DNA of 64,000 nucleotides, taken from Cunninghamia lanceolata (taxonomy: Eukaryota; Streptophyta; Pinopsida; Cupressales; Cupressaceae). The notes below the pieces were generated by a model. It was given only the letters and a program-made list of their open reading frames with translations, made no database searches and was not told the origin of the DNA. The stretch is from contig BSBN01000829.1 in the NCBI GenBank assembly GCA_027924645.1, positions 7,998,001-8,062,000 of the forward strand. Reading direction: 5' to 3'. The stretch's first letter is position 1. Each line of letters opens with the position of its first letter. This document shows positions 21,501-33,482 of this stretch, piece after piece. Made by a program: the position numbers and the translations under genes.

Positions 21501-24500
21501 GCTTGCTCTAGTGTCCTCCGTAGACTATTTTTGGAAAACAGAAGTTACAGGGTTGGTCAATGTTTGAAGGAGGTCTAGATTCCCCAAAAAAGCAGGTACC
21601 TTGGACTTGGGTGCCTGCTCCAGTGTCCCCAACTATTTCGCTTCGAAACCCTGAAAATAGGTATTTTGTAATTTGGTATTTTACTACCGTTTACAAGAGC
21701 TTTTTTTGTAATTCATTAATTTGTTGTCGTATATGCATAATTAGGGTTTTAATGGTCAATTGGACATAGGAGAAGGAAAAATTAATAATTAATTCCCTAA
21801 TTCAAGTTTCCCTACATCTGAAAGTGACTCTAGGGTATGATAATGCTTGCCATTCGACCCTAGATCCTTCAATGTATAGTGGAGAGGCAAATTTAAACAC
21901 CTAAACAACAAAAGATTAAAGAATCCAATTTTCCACTAAACACCCTGATGACAATCCCTAACCTAGGTGATTTAGAAATGTTTTAGACTTTAGTGCTGTA
22001 GTCATTTCAGAAACCAAGAGGTTTGATCATTAATTAGTTGTTTGGTTTAGTCAAGTGCATGAATCTATTTTTCTCTGGCTAACACTCTATGACCATTCTA
22101 GATTTCAAGGGAGTATTAATTCGTTAGAAACGAGTTTCAAGCCCTAACTTATTTTAGCGATTCTTTATCTTCAAAACCATCTCAAGTTGCTCTAAGAAGT
22201 AATAGATCTGAATTTCGTTTGAAATTATATTTTGATCTAATTTAAAGTCTATAAAATCCTAGTCATGAATTCTCTAAAATAATTTCTAGAGTGACAAAAG
22301 GTTTTATTCAAAGATGAGGTTTAAAATACATAGAATTTAGGGGTTAAAATACACAAATTATAGGCTTTACAATACAAAAATTAGGGTTTCAAATACACAT
22401 TTCAAGGTTTACAATTTAGAAATAAGGGTTTAAAATACACATTTTAGGGTTTACAATTTATAAATTAGGGTTTAAAATACACATTTTAGGGTTTAAAATA
22501 CACATTTTAGGGTTTACAATTTAGAAATTAGGGTTTAAAATCTATATTTTAGGGTTTAAAATTTATTGTTTAGCATTTACAATATAGAGTAGAATTTACA
22601 ATTTATCAAATACAAATGAAGTTAAAATTGAACATGAAGGTTTACGGTTTGGTTTTGGGAAATGCCTCAGAAGAAAGAGGCAAATTGAATATGTATGCAG
22701 TCTACTACTTATCTGCATTAGGAACCAAACCCTCACAACCTTTGTTCAAAGGCCATGTGGCGCAATAAAGGAGCATTTACCTATTCTGAGAGAGCAGAGC
22801 CATCCAACTCATTGTGTTCATCATGCTTCCAAGCCACTATTTTCATCATGTGCAGGTCAAAAAATGAGGGCTTGTTCTATTTAGATGAAGAAAAGTTAGA
22901 GAAAAGAGCACTTCCGGGACTAGGGAGCTTGCTCTAGTGTCCTCCGTAGATTATTTTTGGAAAATAGAAGTTACAGGATTGATCAATGTTTGAAGGAGGT
23001 CTGGATTCCCTAAAAAAGTAGGTACCTTGGACTTGGGTGCCTGCTCCAGTGTCTCCAACTGTTTCACTATGAAACCTTGAAAATAGGTATTCTGTAATTT
23101 GGTATTTTACTACCGTCTACAAGAGCTTTTTTGTAATTCATTAATTTGTTGTCATATTTGCATAATTAGGGTTTTAATGGTCAATTGGACATAGGAGAAG
23201 GAAAAATTAATAATTAATTGCCTAATTCAAGTTTCCCTACATTTGAAGGTGACTCTAGGGTATGATAATGCTTGCCATTCGACCCTAGATGCTTCAATGT
23301 ATAGTGGAGAGGCAAATTTAAACACCTAAACAACAAAAGATTAAAGAATCCAATTTTCCACTAAACATGCTGATGACAATCCCTAACCTAGGTGATTTAG
23401 AAATGTTTTAGACTTTTGTGTTGTAGTCATTTCAGAAACCAAGAGGTTTGATCATTAATTAGTTGTTTGGTTTAGTCAAGTGCATGAATCTATTTTTCTC
23501 TAGCTAACACTCTATGACCATTCTAGATTTCAAGGGAGTATTAATTCATTAGAAACGAGTTTCAAGCCCTAACTTATTTTAGCGATTCTTTATCTTCAAA
23601 ACCATCTCAAGTTGCTCTAAGAAGTAATAGATCTGAATTTTGTTTGAAATTATATTTTGATCTAATTTAAAGTCTATAAAATCCTAGTCATGAATTCCCT
23701 AAAATAATTTCTAGAGTGACAAAAGGTTTTATTCAAAGATGAGGTTTAAAATACATAGATTTTAGGGGTTAAAATACACAAATTATAGGCTTTACAATAC
23801 AAAAATTAGGGTTTCAAATACACATTTCAAGGTTTACAATTTAGAAATAAGGGTCTAAAATACACATTTTATGGTTTACAATTTATAAATTAGGGTTTAA
23901 AATACACATTTTAGGGTTTACAATTTATAAATTAGGGTTTAAAATCTATATTTTAGGGTTTAAAATTTATAGTTTAGCATTTACAATATAGAGTAGAATT
24001 TACAATTTATCGAATACAAATGAAGTTAAAATTGAACATGAAGGTTTATGGTTTGGTTTTGAGAAATGCCTCAGAAGAAAGGGGCAAATTGAATATGTAT
24101 GCAGTCTACTACTTATCTACATTAGGAACCAAACCCTCACAACCTTTGTTCAAAGGCCATGTGGCGCAATAAGGGAGCATTTACCTGTTCTAAGAGAGCA
24201 GAGCCATCCAACTCATTGTGTCCGTCATGCTTCCAAGCCACTATTTTCATCATGTGCAGGTCAAAAGTGAGGGTTTGTTCTATTCAGATGAAGAAAAGTC
24301 AGAGAAAAGAGCACTTCCGGGACTAGGGAGCTTGCTCTAGTGTCCTCCGTAACTATTTTTTCAAAACAGAAGTTCAGGGCTGATTAATGTTTGTAGGAGG
24401 TCTAGATTCCCCAAAAAAGGAGGTACCTTGGAATTGGGTGCCTGCTCCAGTGTCCCCAACTGTTTCGCTTTGAAACCCTAAAAATAGGTATTCCGTAATT

Positions 24501-27100
24501 TGGTATTTTACTACCGTCTACAAGAGCTTTTTTTGTAATTCATTAATTTGTTGTTGTAATTGCATAATTAGGGTTTTAATGGTCAATTGGACATAGGAGA
24601 AGGAAAAATTAATAATTAATTCCCTAATTCAAGTTTCCCTACATCTGAAAGTGACTCTAGGGTATGATAATGCTTGCCATTCGACCCTAGATCCTTCAAT
24701 GTATAGTGGAGAGGCAAATTTAAACACCTAAACAACAAAAGATTAAAGAATCCAATTTTCCACTAAACACCCTGACGACAATCCCTAACCTAGGTGATTT
24801 AGAAATGTTTTAGAGTTTTGTGCTGTAGTCATTTCAGAAACCAAGAGGTTTGATCATTAATTAGTTGTTTGGTTTAGTCAAGTGCATGAATCTCTTTTTC
24901 TCTGGCTAACACTCTATGACCATTCTAGATTTCAAGGGAGTATTAATTCGTTAGAAACGAGTTTCAAGCCCTAACTTATTTTAGCGATTCTTTATCTTCA
25001 AAACCATCTCAAGTTGCTCTAGGAAGTAATAGATCTGAATTTTGTTTGAAATTATATTTTGATCTAATTTAAAGTCTATAAAATCCTAGTCATGAATTCC
25101 CTAAAATAATTTCTAGAGTGACAAAAGGTTTTATTCAAAGATGAGGTTTAAAATACATAGAATTTAGGGGTTAAAATACACAAATTATAGGCTTTACAAT
25201 ACAAAAATTAGGGTTTCAAATACACATTTCAAGGTTTACAATTTAGAAATAAGGGTTTAAAATACACATTTTAGGGTTTACAATTTATAAATTAGGGTTT
25301 AAAATACACATTTTAGGGTTTAAAATAAACATTTTAGGGTTTACAATTTAGAAATTAGGGTTTAAAATTTATAGTTTAGCATTTACAATATAGAGTAGAA
25401 TTTAAAATTTATCAAATACAAATGAAGTTAAAATTGAACATGAAGGTTTATGGTTTGGTTTTGAGAAATGCCTTAAAAGAAAGGGGCAAATTGAATATGT
25501 ATGCAGTCTACTACTTATCTGTATTAGGAACCAAACCCTCACAACCTTTGTTCAAAGGCCATGTGGCACAATGAGGGAGCATTTACTGGTTCTAAGAGAG
25601 CAGAGCCATCCAACTCATTGTGTTCGTCATGATTCCAAGCCACTATTTTCATCACGTGTAGGTCAAAAGTGAGGGTTTGTTCTATTCAGATGAAGAAAAG
25701 TCAAAGAAAAGAGCACTTCCGGGACTAGGGAGCTTGCTCTAGTGTCCTCCGTAGACTATTTTTGGAAAACAGAAGTTACAGGGCTGATCAATGTTTGAAG
25801 GAGGTCTGAATTCCCCAAAAAAGCAGGTACCTTGGACTTGGGTGCCTGCTGCAATGTCCCCAACTGTTTCGCTTTGAAACCTTGAAAATAGGTATTCTTT
25901 AATTTGGTATTTTACTACCGTCTACAAGATCTTTTTTTGTAATTCATTAATTTTTTGTCGTATTTGCATAATTAGGGTTTTAATGGTCAATTGGACATAA
26001 GAGAAGGAAGAATTAATAATTAATTCCCTAATTCAAGTTTCCCTACATCTGAAAGTGACTCTAGGGTATGATAATGCTTGCCATTCGACCCTAGATCCTT
26101 CAATGTATAGTGGAGAGGCAAATTTAAACACCTAAACAACAAAAGATTAAAGAATCCAATTTTCCACTAAACACCCTGATGACAATCCCTAACTTAGGTG
26201 ATTTAGAAATGTTTTAGAGTTTTGTGCTGTAGTCATTTCAGAAACCAAGAGGTTTGATCATTAATTAGTTGTTTGGTTTAGTCAAGTGCATGAATCTATT
26301 TTTCTCTGGCTAACACTCTATGACCATTCTAGATTTCAAGGGAGTATTAATTTGTTAGAAACAAGTTTCAAGCCCTAACTTATTTTAGCGATTCTTTATC
26401 TTCAAAACCATCTCAAGTTGCTCTAGGAAGTAATAGATCTGGATTTCATTTGAAATTATATTTTGATCTAATTTAAAGTCTATAAAATCCTAGTCATGAA
26501 TTCCCTAAAATAATTTCTAGAGTGACAAAAGGTTTTATTCAAAGATGAGGTTTAAAATACATAGAATTTAGGGGTTAAAATACACAAATTATAGGCTTTA
26601 CAATACAAAAATTAGGGTTTGAAATACACATTTCAAGGTTTACAATTTAGAAATAAGGGTTTAAAATACACATTTTAGGGTTTACAATTTATAAATTAGG
26701 GTTTAAAATACACATTTTAGGGTTTACAATTTAGAAATTAGGGTTTAAAATCTATATTTTAGGGTTTAAAATTTATAGTTTAGCATTTACAATATATAGT
26801 AGAATTTACAATTTATCAAATACAAATGAAGTTAAAATTGAACATGAAGGTTTACGGTCTGGTTTTGAGAAATGCCTTAGAAGAAAGGGGCAAATTGAAT
26901 ATGTATGTAGTCTACTACTTATCTGCATTAGGAACCAAACCCTTACAACCTTTGTTCAAAGGCCATGTTGCGCAATAAGGGAGCATTTACCTGTTTTGAG
27001 ATAGCAGAGCCATCCAACTCATTATGTTCGTCATGCTTCCAAGCCACTATTTTCATCATGTGCAGGTTAAAAGTGAGGGTTTGTTCTATTCAGATGAAGA
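18591..27100. repeat. Six tandem ~1.4-kb units derived from an LTR segment
   Basis: Using the word GCACTTCCGGGACTAGGGAG as marker, units start at 18613, 20058, 21482, 22908, 24311 and 25713, giving periods of 1445, 1424, 1426, 1403 and 1402 bases. The last unit breaks off at 27100, just before its marker. Both array edges share the word TGAAGA. Each unit contains: a U5-like LTR piece (GTGTCCTCC...CATAATTAGGGTTTTAATGG), an AT-rich middle (GAGGTTTGATCATTAATTAG), a 21-bp minisatellite, and a segment around GGCCATGTGGCGCAATAAGG that I cannot place in the related LTRs. Units differ by scattered substitutions and by minisatellite copy number. First-unit sequence is the most diverged. Short ORFs in it (21560-21769, 22755-22937) are not conserved as proteins. 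Confidence 0.9.
19447..19764. repeat. 21-bp telo-box-bearing minisatellite, block 1 of 6
   Basis: About fifteen copies of a 21-bp unit alternating two forms, AGGGTTTAAAATACACATTTT and AGGGTTTACAATTTATAAATT. Joined copies create TTAGGGTTT, the reverse complement of the plant telo-box AAACCCTAA, repeated every 21 bases. Further blocks lie at 20892-21189, 22317-22613, 23741-24016, 25143-25419 and 26547-26823, with copy number dropping from the first block to the later ones. The sequence is not a true telomere: the heptamers are not contiguous. Confidence 0.85.
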
Positions 27101-27700
27101 CTAAATGAAATGAAATATGAAAAACCCATCTTAACATTTCTCAAAATATCAATAAAATAATACCTTTGAACAAAGGTTACCTTCGAACGGAGGTTCCCTT
27201 CATTTGAAGGTGTTTATAAGTTTATCTTCAAATGAAGGCACCTTCATTCAAATAAATACCTTTGAATGAAGGTATTTCCTAAAGTTCTTCCCCTCCCCAA
27301 TTGAAAAATCTAATGTCCAACAAGTGTGACTCACTATGATGGGTTTACCCGTCTCTAAAAATCATGGAATGGGGCCAAGTTGGATTCTTATGTGAGGGAG
27401 GGGATTTATTTATTATTTATTTATCCTCCCATATATACATGGGATATTATGTAAAAATGCATTTAATAATGAAGTTAAAATAATTAGTCAATATTGCAAG
27501 TTGTATGAAGATCTTTCATAGTTAGTGCCATGACAAGGGAATCAATGCCCTCATGGAGTTCCTAGGTTCATGATCTTGGTCAATTTGACCATTATGACCA
27601 AATCTTAGGGGTGTTAAGAGGTGTAAGAGAAGTTACATACTATTTTGAGATGCTTAACCATGACAATAGAGGCATTAAATTATTTTCATGGTGAAAGAAA
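27101..27700. other. Unassigned stretch with a 13-bp perfect inverted repeat
   Basis: No gene seen. CCTTCATTTGAAG (27197-27209) and CTTCAAATGAAGG (27226-27238) are perfect inverted repeats around a 16-base loop, and further ACCTTTGAA/TTCAAAGGT-like words surround them (27165-27285). It may be a small hairpin-forming repeat; no flanking duplication was found. Confidence 0.35.
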
Positions 27701-28266
27701 GCAGAGGTGCATAATGCACATCCTACACTAATCTATGAGAGGAGATATGTGTAAAAATTAAACTAATCACCATAAACACAAAATAAATATACCATACCAC
27801 TATGACTTGTGTGGGGAAAACCCTTTTGATAGAAAAAACCCACACTCGAAAGCAACTCAATGTATTATCTAGTATTCAAAGGTTACAATACACTTATAGA
27901 ATCTAAGCCTTTATAAGAGTATCAGCAACTAGAGATCTAGAGTAATTCTAGAAACATCACAATACCTACAAAACTCATTACTAAAACCTCAATAACAATC
28001 ACCCAATAAATAGGAGATGTCATACATGAAACCATCAAATGGTAATTAGGAAACTATGAGATAAAACCACCCAAAAGGTGGTGCCAAAATCCTTAGTTGG
28101 AAATCCAACACCAAAATGAGTCCATAGACGAAAAATAGCATATTATTTCCATCTATCACAAGCTCATCATAATCCACTCACCAACTTGAGTGCTTCATTT
28201 TAACTCCATTATCTCCATCCAAAGATGCCTCAACATGTCATAACATGTGCCATAAGTTGGTCAACA
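27700..28266 (-). repeat. Probable 3' LTR of copia element G
   Basis: On the minus strand a TGTTGACCAACTTATGG start follows a purine-rich AGAGGGAG. The stretch CGAGTGTGGGTTTTTTC...GGGTTTTCCCCACACAAG (about 27854-27805) resembles the polyadenylation/U5 part of plant copia LTRs. The lower boundary is a guess, and no second copy is seen in the window to confirm it. Confidence 0.4.
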
Positions 28267-28789
28267 AGTGTAACTCCCTCTAAGTACATTGTTTATGTGT
28301 CCTAGACGTTTTTACATTTCTAATATAAGAGGTCCAACTTCTGGAGGCCATAAATTTTGATCTAAGAGGCCATTGGGGCCCATTTTAAAAAATTGTAGAT
28401 CTCAAAGAGATACACACAATAGGTATAATTTTAAGTGACGCCAAACAACTTGAAATGTTTATTTTAGCCAAAAACAAACTCTATAGCCTAGAAATTAAGT
28501 TTTTCTATTCTATAGCTAAAACGTGGAACTATTTGTAGTCTTAATAGTAGGAGAAAGGTTGAGAAACCTTTTGTAACATTATCACATTTTTCAAATACCT
28601 TTCAAGAGAAAAAAGGTTACTGACACTATGATCTAACTGTTGAGGGCCAAGAGGCCCATAGACTTGTAGCACCACCTAAAATTTTTATGCTCATCATTTT
28701 TATCAGTGGATCTACAGCATATTGAAAATTTTTATCTAGAATCACCCTCCCATCAACTGCAATGTCTTAAAAAAATAGTACTAGACATC

Positions 28790-28802
28790 AATATTCTTTA
28801 TC
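28790..28802. other. Left target duplication of the SINE-like insert
   Basis: AATATTCTTTATC, repeated with one change as AATATGCTTTATC at 29187-29199. Thirteen-base duplications are usual for elements inserted by LINE machinery. Confidence 0.7.
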
Positions 28803-29186
28803 CTCGTCAATCATGGAATCTAGTTCAATAGTCAAGTCACTCAGTTGTAGTGGCGGCCACTAGGGTTCAAACCACTGTTGGGCCAAAGAGCTCGCAAGGC
28901 CTTGTACTTTCATTAGGCCAACGATCTTATGAGTTTGAACCTAGTGTGTTAATGCAGGTGTTCATCCCAAGGTGTTAATGCCTGGGGGTTAAATCCCCTA
29001 TGTTGTTGACTTCCTGTTCCAAACCCCTAGTGGGTCGATGAGCTCGTGGGCTTTGTGCCCGTGCTGGGCCACTAAGCTCACAGGTTTGGACTATCTCATG
29101 GTTTAAAGTTGTGCATTCATGATGGGATTTGTGGCCTCACCTAGATCAGGAAAGGCTAAAAGTTCCCCCACTCAATGACCCAAAAA
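28803..29186 (+). mobile_element. tRNA-derived SINE-like element
   Basis: A 384-bp insert in the RNase H sequence of element G, ending in a short A run (CAAAAAAA) and flanked by 13-bp near-perfect duplications. Near its 5' end are an A-box-like TAGTTCAATAGTCAAG (28821) and a B-box-like GGTTCAAACC (28864), the internal RNA polymerase III promoter pair of tRNA-derived SINEs, about 43 bases apart. Removing it restores a continuous RNase H reading sense. The body contains repeated words around GGGCCA, GAGCTCG and GTTTGAACC. It is non-coding and would depend on a LINE reverse transcriptase. I do not know its family name. Confidence 0.75.
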
Positions 29187-29529
29187 AATATGCTTTATCA
29201 TCACGTGAAAGGTTAGGTTCTTTTCTAGACATATGGCACTCTAGCTGTCAGATAGAACTATAATAGGCCCTAGAGTTAGCCCCACATTTGAACACAAATG
29301 TTTAAGGTGGATGGATTCCTTACAAGCATGATTGGCTATCATGTACTCTACTTTTGTAGTGGACAAAGTGACCAGAACATGCCACTTACTCATCCAACTA
29401 ATTTCACCACCAAACATAATGAAAACATATCTATTGGTGGATCTCCTATTGTCAACATCCTCTGCCCAATCTTAATCCACAAATTTATGAACATCAACTG
29501 AGTGTTGATCTCATATAGAATTACCATGA

Positions 29530-29534
29530 TAAAA
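29530..29534. other. Left target site duplication of element L (TAAAA)
   Basis: TAAAA before the 5' LTR; identical to 39414-39418 after the 3' LTR. The sequences outside join copia pol fragments of element G. Confidence 0.9.
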
Positions 29535-32500
29535 TATCACAACCCCTAATTTCAATAATTAATTTTACTTTTAAATATTTGTAAGGTATACTTGAAAATT
29601 ATTTATTAATTATGATATTTTATTAAGAATAATTAATATTTATTTATGGTTTCAAGTTAGTGGAGCTAATTTTAGATTTGTTTATGAAATTATTATATAA
29701 GTTATAAAAAGGATAGAATTTAGTAGTAAGGTCTTGATATGGTTTAGTTAATTGAGTTAAATTAATTATTCTTGCGTGTTGTGAGGAATATGAGCTCTTT
29801 TATCATTATTTTTGGTAAAATTAAGACCATAGGTCAATCACCTATGGGTAGGGTACTTGTTTATTCATAAAAATAATTTTTTAGAGTTGTTTTAATGTAT
29901 TTTTAGTGCACAAGAAAATGGGTGACGAAATTGGAAGTTGTAGAGTCTTCTTCTCTTGAAGAGTCTTAGAGCATTCAAGTCATGAAAAAAAAAAAAAAAA
30001 AGGAAATCCAAGAATCACATTTCTTAAAAAATAAATAAATGCCACAAGAAAGAAGAGGAATACAGGGAGTCATTGGACCCCAAAAGAAGAATATGAAACT
30101 TGGAAAAAGGAGATATTATAAGAAGATGGAAGTTTGGCTTCGAGGAAGATGAAATCAAGAGAAGAGCCTACGTTTATTTCTGATTTTTGCAGATCATCAA
30201 GAGGACATTCATATCTAATATTAAAGATAATTCTTGAAGGAAATTACAACCATTTCAATGAGACAAAGAAAACATACATCCACAGTGACTTGTTAGATGA
30301 AAAATTTATAAATTTCATGAGCAGGGTAATAGAATCCTAGGTAGAAGAAAGGAAGCGCTCAAATGAATAATATGGAAGCTCTCACATTAAGGAATCTTGC
30401 AGTCTCTCTTCAAATGTGTTTGGAGGTATTCTTCATTAATTAAATCCTTGAGGCATTTCCCTAAAAACTCACTATTATTTATGTTAAAGTTATTCTGAAA
30501 TTTCTTTTCAGAAAACTTGTTGTTGTCTCATGAAATTAATATTATGGTATGAATTAGTTTATAAAAAAATTCCTGGGTTTTAACAATCATATTTTCAGCT
30601 TTCTGAAACATTTTATGGTTTTAAATTTCATTAAGTATTAAGAAAGTTATTGTGATTTTAGTACTGTTGCAACCCTACTATAAACCCTGCTGATGTTTTA
30701 TAAATTGCTTTCTGCATGGGATAGGAATTGTAAAATTATTTTTGGGTTATGTGAATTCTTATTTAAACTTTTTGGAACATTTTATAGTTTTATATTTTGT
30801 TAAGTATTTTGAAATTTATCACATTTTTACCAATGTTGTAGAAAAAATTGAAAATCTAGGGTTTTGTTTGTAGTTTACTTGTTTGGAAATGAATTATTCT
30901 CATTAGATAAGTGTGTTAGATAAATTCTCATATTTTCTTTCTTGGAATGGGCATGATTATATAATCGTTCATATATTTAGTTGTATCCAAAAATTAGATT
31001 GAATCAAATATATACTTGTAGTACAAGAAGGTCAGTTAAACCCCTATGTTGATTAGTTTATCAGAACAGCTGTTAGATCAGACATATATATATTACATAA
31101 CTATTTGAATGTCAAAATTAAAGCAAAATAATAGATCTCTTATATTTCATTATTTCTATCATTCATTATATTATAGGGAATACTTTTCAGTTATCAAATC
31201 ATTCTCGATTTATGATCAAGTTTGTGTTAAATCTAGATTTAAGGGAAAGAGATGAATGCAGTAAACACTACCTCCCCATCTTACATAAATTTTCTAATTA
31301 TTTTTAGGGTTTTATTCCCCTTATTCTTACCTTCCAAAAATATCTTAAATTTTTGAATTACACTAAGAAATAAGAAAGTTATGACATATTTACTACTGGG
31401 TGGTTTTTCATGTTAAGGCTATTTCTATTCAATTAATTTATTTTTCCAATCATCTAGAATATTTTGTCAACAATTGAAATTGATTTATATAGGTAAATAA
31501 TTGAAAATAAGAATCTCATTTAAGTAAGTAGAGTGAATTATTTTCTTAAAATCTTTAATGTGTAACAAGCCATATATGAGAGAATGGAACTCTTGAGATA
31601 CTTGTGCATTGCTCTAATGACTTAGGAATTGGAGGTTTTCTTATTGAATGGAAAATTTAGTAGGCTCTTCATTAAATACCTTAAGCTATATTTTACTTGT
31701 GTTTGGATAATATAAATGTAGATTAGAATTTATGAATGAGGCTAAAACTTTAAATTATAGTATAGGTGAGGATGAGAGAAATATAATAGAAAGTGTGTTT
31801 CATATCAATGTCCATGGGAATGAGTAGGTAGAAATTATAAGTTGAAATTGCGTTTAATTTATTAATATCATATAAGTTCTTAGATTTCTAATAATTATGT
31901 TTTAATACATTTGTTCTAATATGGTGTAGGGTTTACTATAAAGGGTTCATTCTTTTAATAAGTCTAGGATGATAGAATGAATTAGTGAATATATGATAAT
32001 AAGTTATGTCTTTCTTTTCTTGATGCATTGTAGGAAGTTGAATGCCAAAAATAATGATTAAATTAGTCATCTTAATTTGAGAATATGTAAAGGATGTTCT
32101 TTCATCTATTCTAAGTGAGTAGTTATTGCATGCATTAGTAAGGTGTCGATAAGGGTTTTATGTGTTTGTTAACGATAAAATATATATTGTGGAATAGTGC
32201 TATAAATCATTTTATTTAGAACATGAATATAAGATGATAATTTGTATAATTAGCATGGACTTTTTCATTTATTACAAACTAAGTTATTGTTTGTGGAAAT
32301 TTATGCTTTTTATCCAAGAATACTAGTTGGAATATTTTTGTTGTTATAACTTTCCTATTTTACCCTGCAGGGAATATTTATAAATTTAATTGTTGCATGC
32401 ACTTTTTAGAACTTGAATGATTTATTTAGCATATGGTGTATTTAATCTTAAGAACAATGTGGATGTGTATATTAATTGATTTATTGATTCTAGAAAATAT

Positions 32501-33055
32501 TATGTGATGAACTAGATCCCTTGTGAGTTAAAGTATCTAACTCAACCTTATGGTTGCAAGACTAGTTACCCGAACTATGAAGCCTCTATGCTCTGTGTAT
32601 GTGACAAGACCATCATTAATGAGCCCCTGAGGCATTAGGTTGGCCCCTTAGGGCCTGTATGTTTGTCATCTTGTGCATTTATATCTAATATGTTGTTCAT
32701 TGATTTTGTGAGACTAATGTTTATATCTAGTTGTGCAAATTCATGCCGAAAGATTTGTGCTATTACTATTACAAGTATTATGTGAATGGTGTAGGTAATT
32801 GAACAATCTGAAGGTGATTATTTTTTATTTTGTACATTGTACTTTTCATTATGTATCACCAATGTATCAGGAACAATTATAAAAATGTAATATGACTTCC
32901 TTCTTGTACTTGTAAATGATCTTTGCTTATTATGGAAACTCATAAAATGTTGAACATTTATGGATATTCCATTAATGAGTTGATTCCCTTTCTATTTTTG
33001 AATTGAGTTGCTTTTCGAAGGTTATTTTTAGTAAGTGATATTTTTGGACTTTACA
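29535..33055 (+). repeat. 5' LTR of element L
   Basis: Begins TATCACAACCCC, where the 3' copy reads TGTCACAACCCC, so the terminal TG has become TA by a G-to-A change. Ends GGACTTTACA. An A run (29985-30001) and AT-rich tracts are inside; no gene. Confidence 0.9.
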
Positions 33056-33057
33056 TG

Positions 33058-33069
33058 TGGTATCAGAGC
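33058..33069 (+). other. Primer binding site of element L (initiator tRNA-Met)
   Basis: TGGTATCAGAGC two bases after the LTR end: exact match to the common plant tRNA-Met primer site. It is followed by ATTCCATG and then by leader sequence. Confidence 0.9.
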
Positions 33070-33325
33070 ATTCCATGTTCAGCACTCGGGCCTCGAGTCT
33101 TCTGTGCTTAGGTTACATTATAGTATGTGAACCTGTTGTATCGAATAGAGAACCCTAGTTATGGGTCAAGATTCTTTTGATAAGTTGGTGATTCTTACAT
33201 GATTTTGTTGAAATCAAGTAGAAGTTTAGATGGAGTTCAATTATTTTAGAGGTGTGAGACCTCCTCGCCTTAGTCATGTTTTCATAAGACTTGCTAGTAA
33301 GAGTGATGGTGACTATTTCAAATAA

Positions 33326-33482
33326 GCCAAGATGGATAATATATAGATTTATTTGAATTGATCCAAGATGGATAATATATAGATTTATTTGAATTGAGCC
33401 AAGATGGATAATATATAGATTTATTTGAATTGAGCCAAGATGGATAATATATAGATTTATTTGAATTGAGCCAAGATGGATA
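33326..33482 (+). repeat. 36-bp tandem repeat, 4.4 copies, in the leader of element L
   Basis: GCCAAGATGGATAATATATA plus 16 more bases, starting at 33326, 33362, 33398 and 33434, with a partial copy from 33470. Copies are almost identical. Because 36 is a multiple of three, minus-strand ORFs (33155-33496, 33318-33518) run through it and give a repeated peptide; these are artefacts of the repeat. Confidence 0.95.

Larger units (their letters stand above)
28630..29534 (-). pseudogene. RNase H domain of copia element G, split by a SINE-like insertion
   Basis: Minus strand, decayed: the Asp-bearing start FVD*DWAEDVDNRRST, the tract FGGEISWMSKWH, LSTTKVEYMIANHACKE, SAICLEKN and TFHVMIKHI, then, after the insert 28803-29186, VDGRVILDK and the family's C-terminal tail to about 28640. 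Order and spacing are those of Ty1/copia RNase H, the last domain of the polyprotein, which degrades the RNA of the RNA-DNA hybrid. Several stops (including TAG in place of Gln before SAICL) make it non-functional. The domain's beginning lies at 39420-39850, on the far side of element L. Confidence 0.75.

Noticed and set aside
21560..22937. ORFs 21560-21769 and 22755-22937 inside the array as genes
   Set aside because: Other units have shifted or earlier stops at the same place; frame is not preserved between units.
18591..27100. Interstitial telomere
   Set aside because: TTTAGGG heptamers are never in contiguous runs; they recur once per 21 bases inside a larger 1.4-kb unit.
28861..28880. 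tRNA gene because of GGTTCAAACC
   Set aside because: No cloverleaf could be drawn around it; it fits the B box of a SINE with A tail and target duplications.
33326..33482. CRISPR-like direct repeats
   Set aside because: Repeats are head to tail without spacers, in a plant retrotransposon leader.
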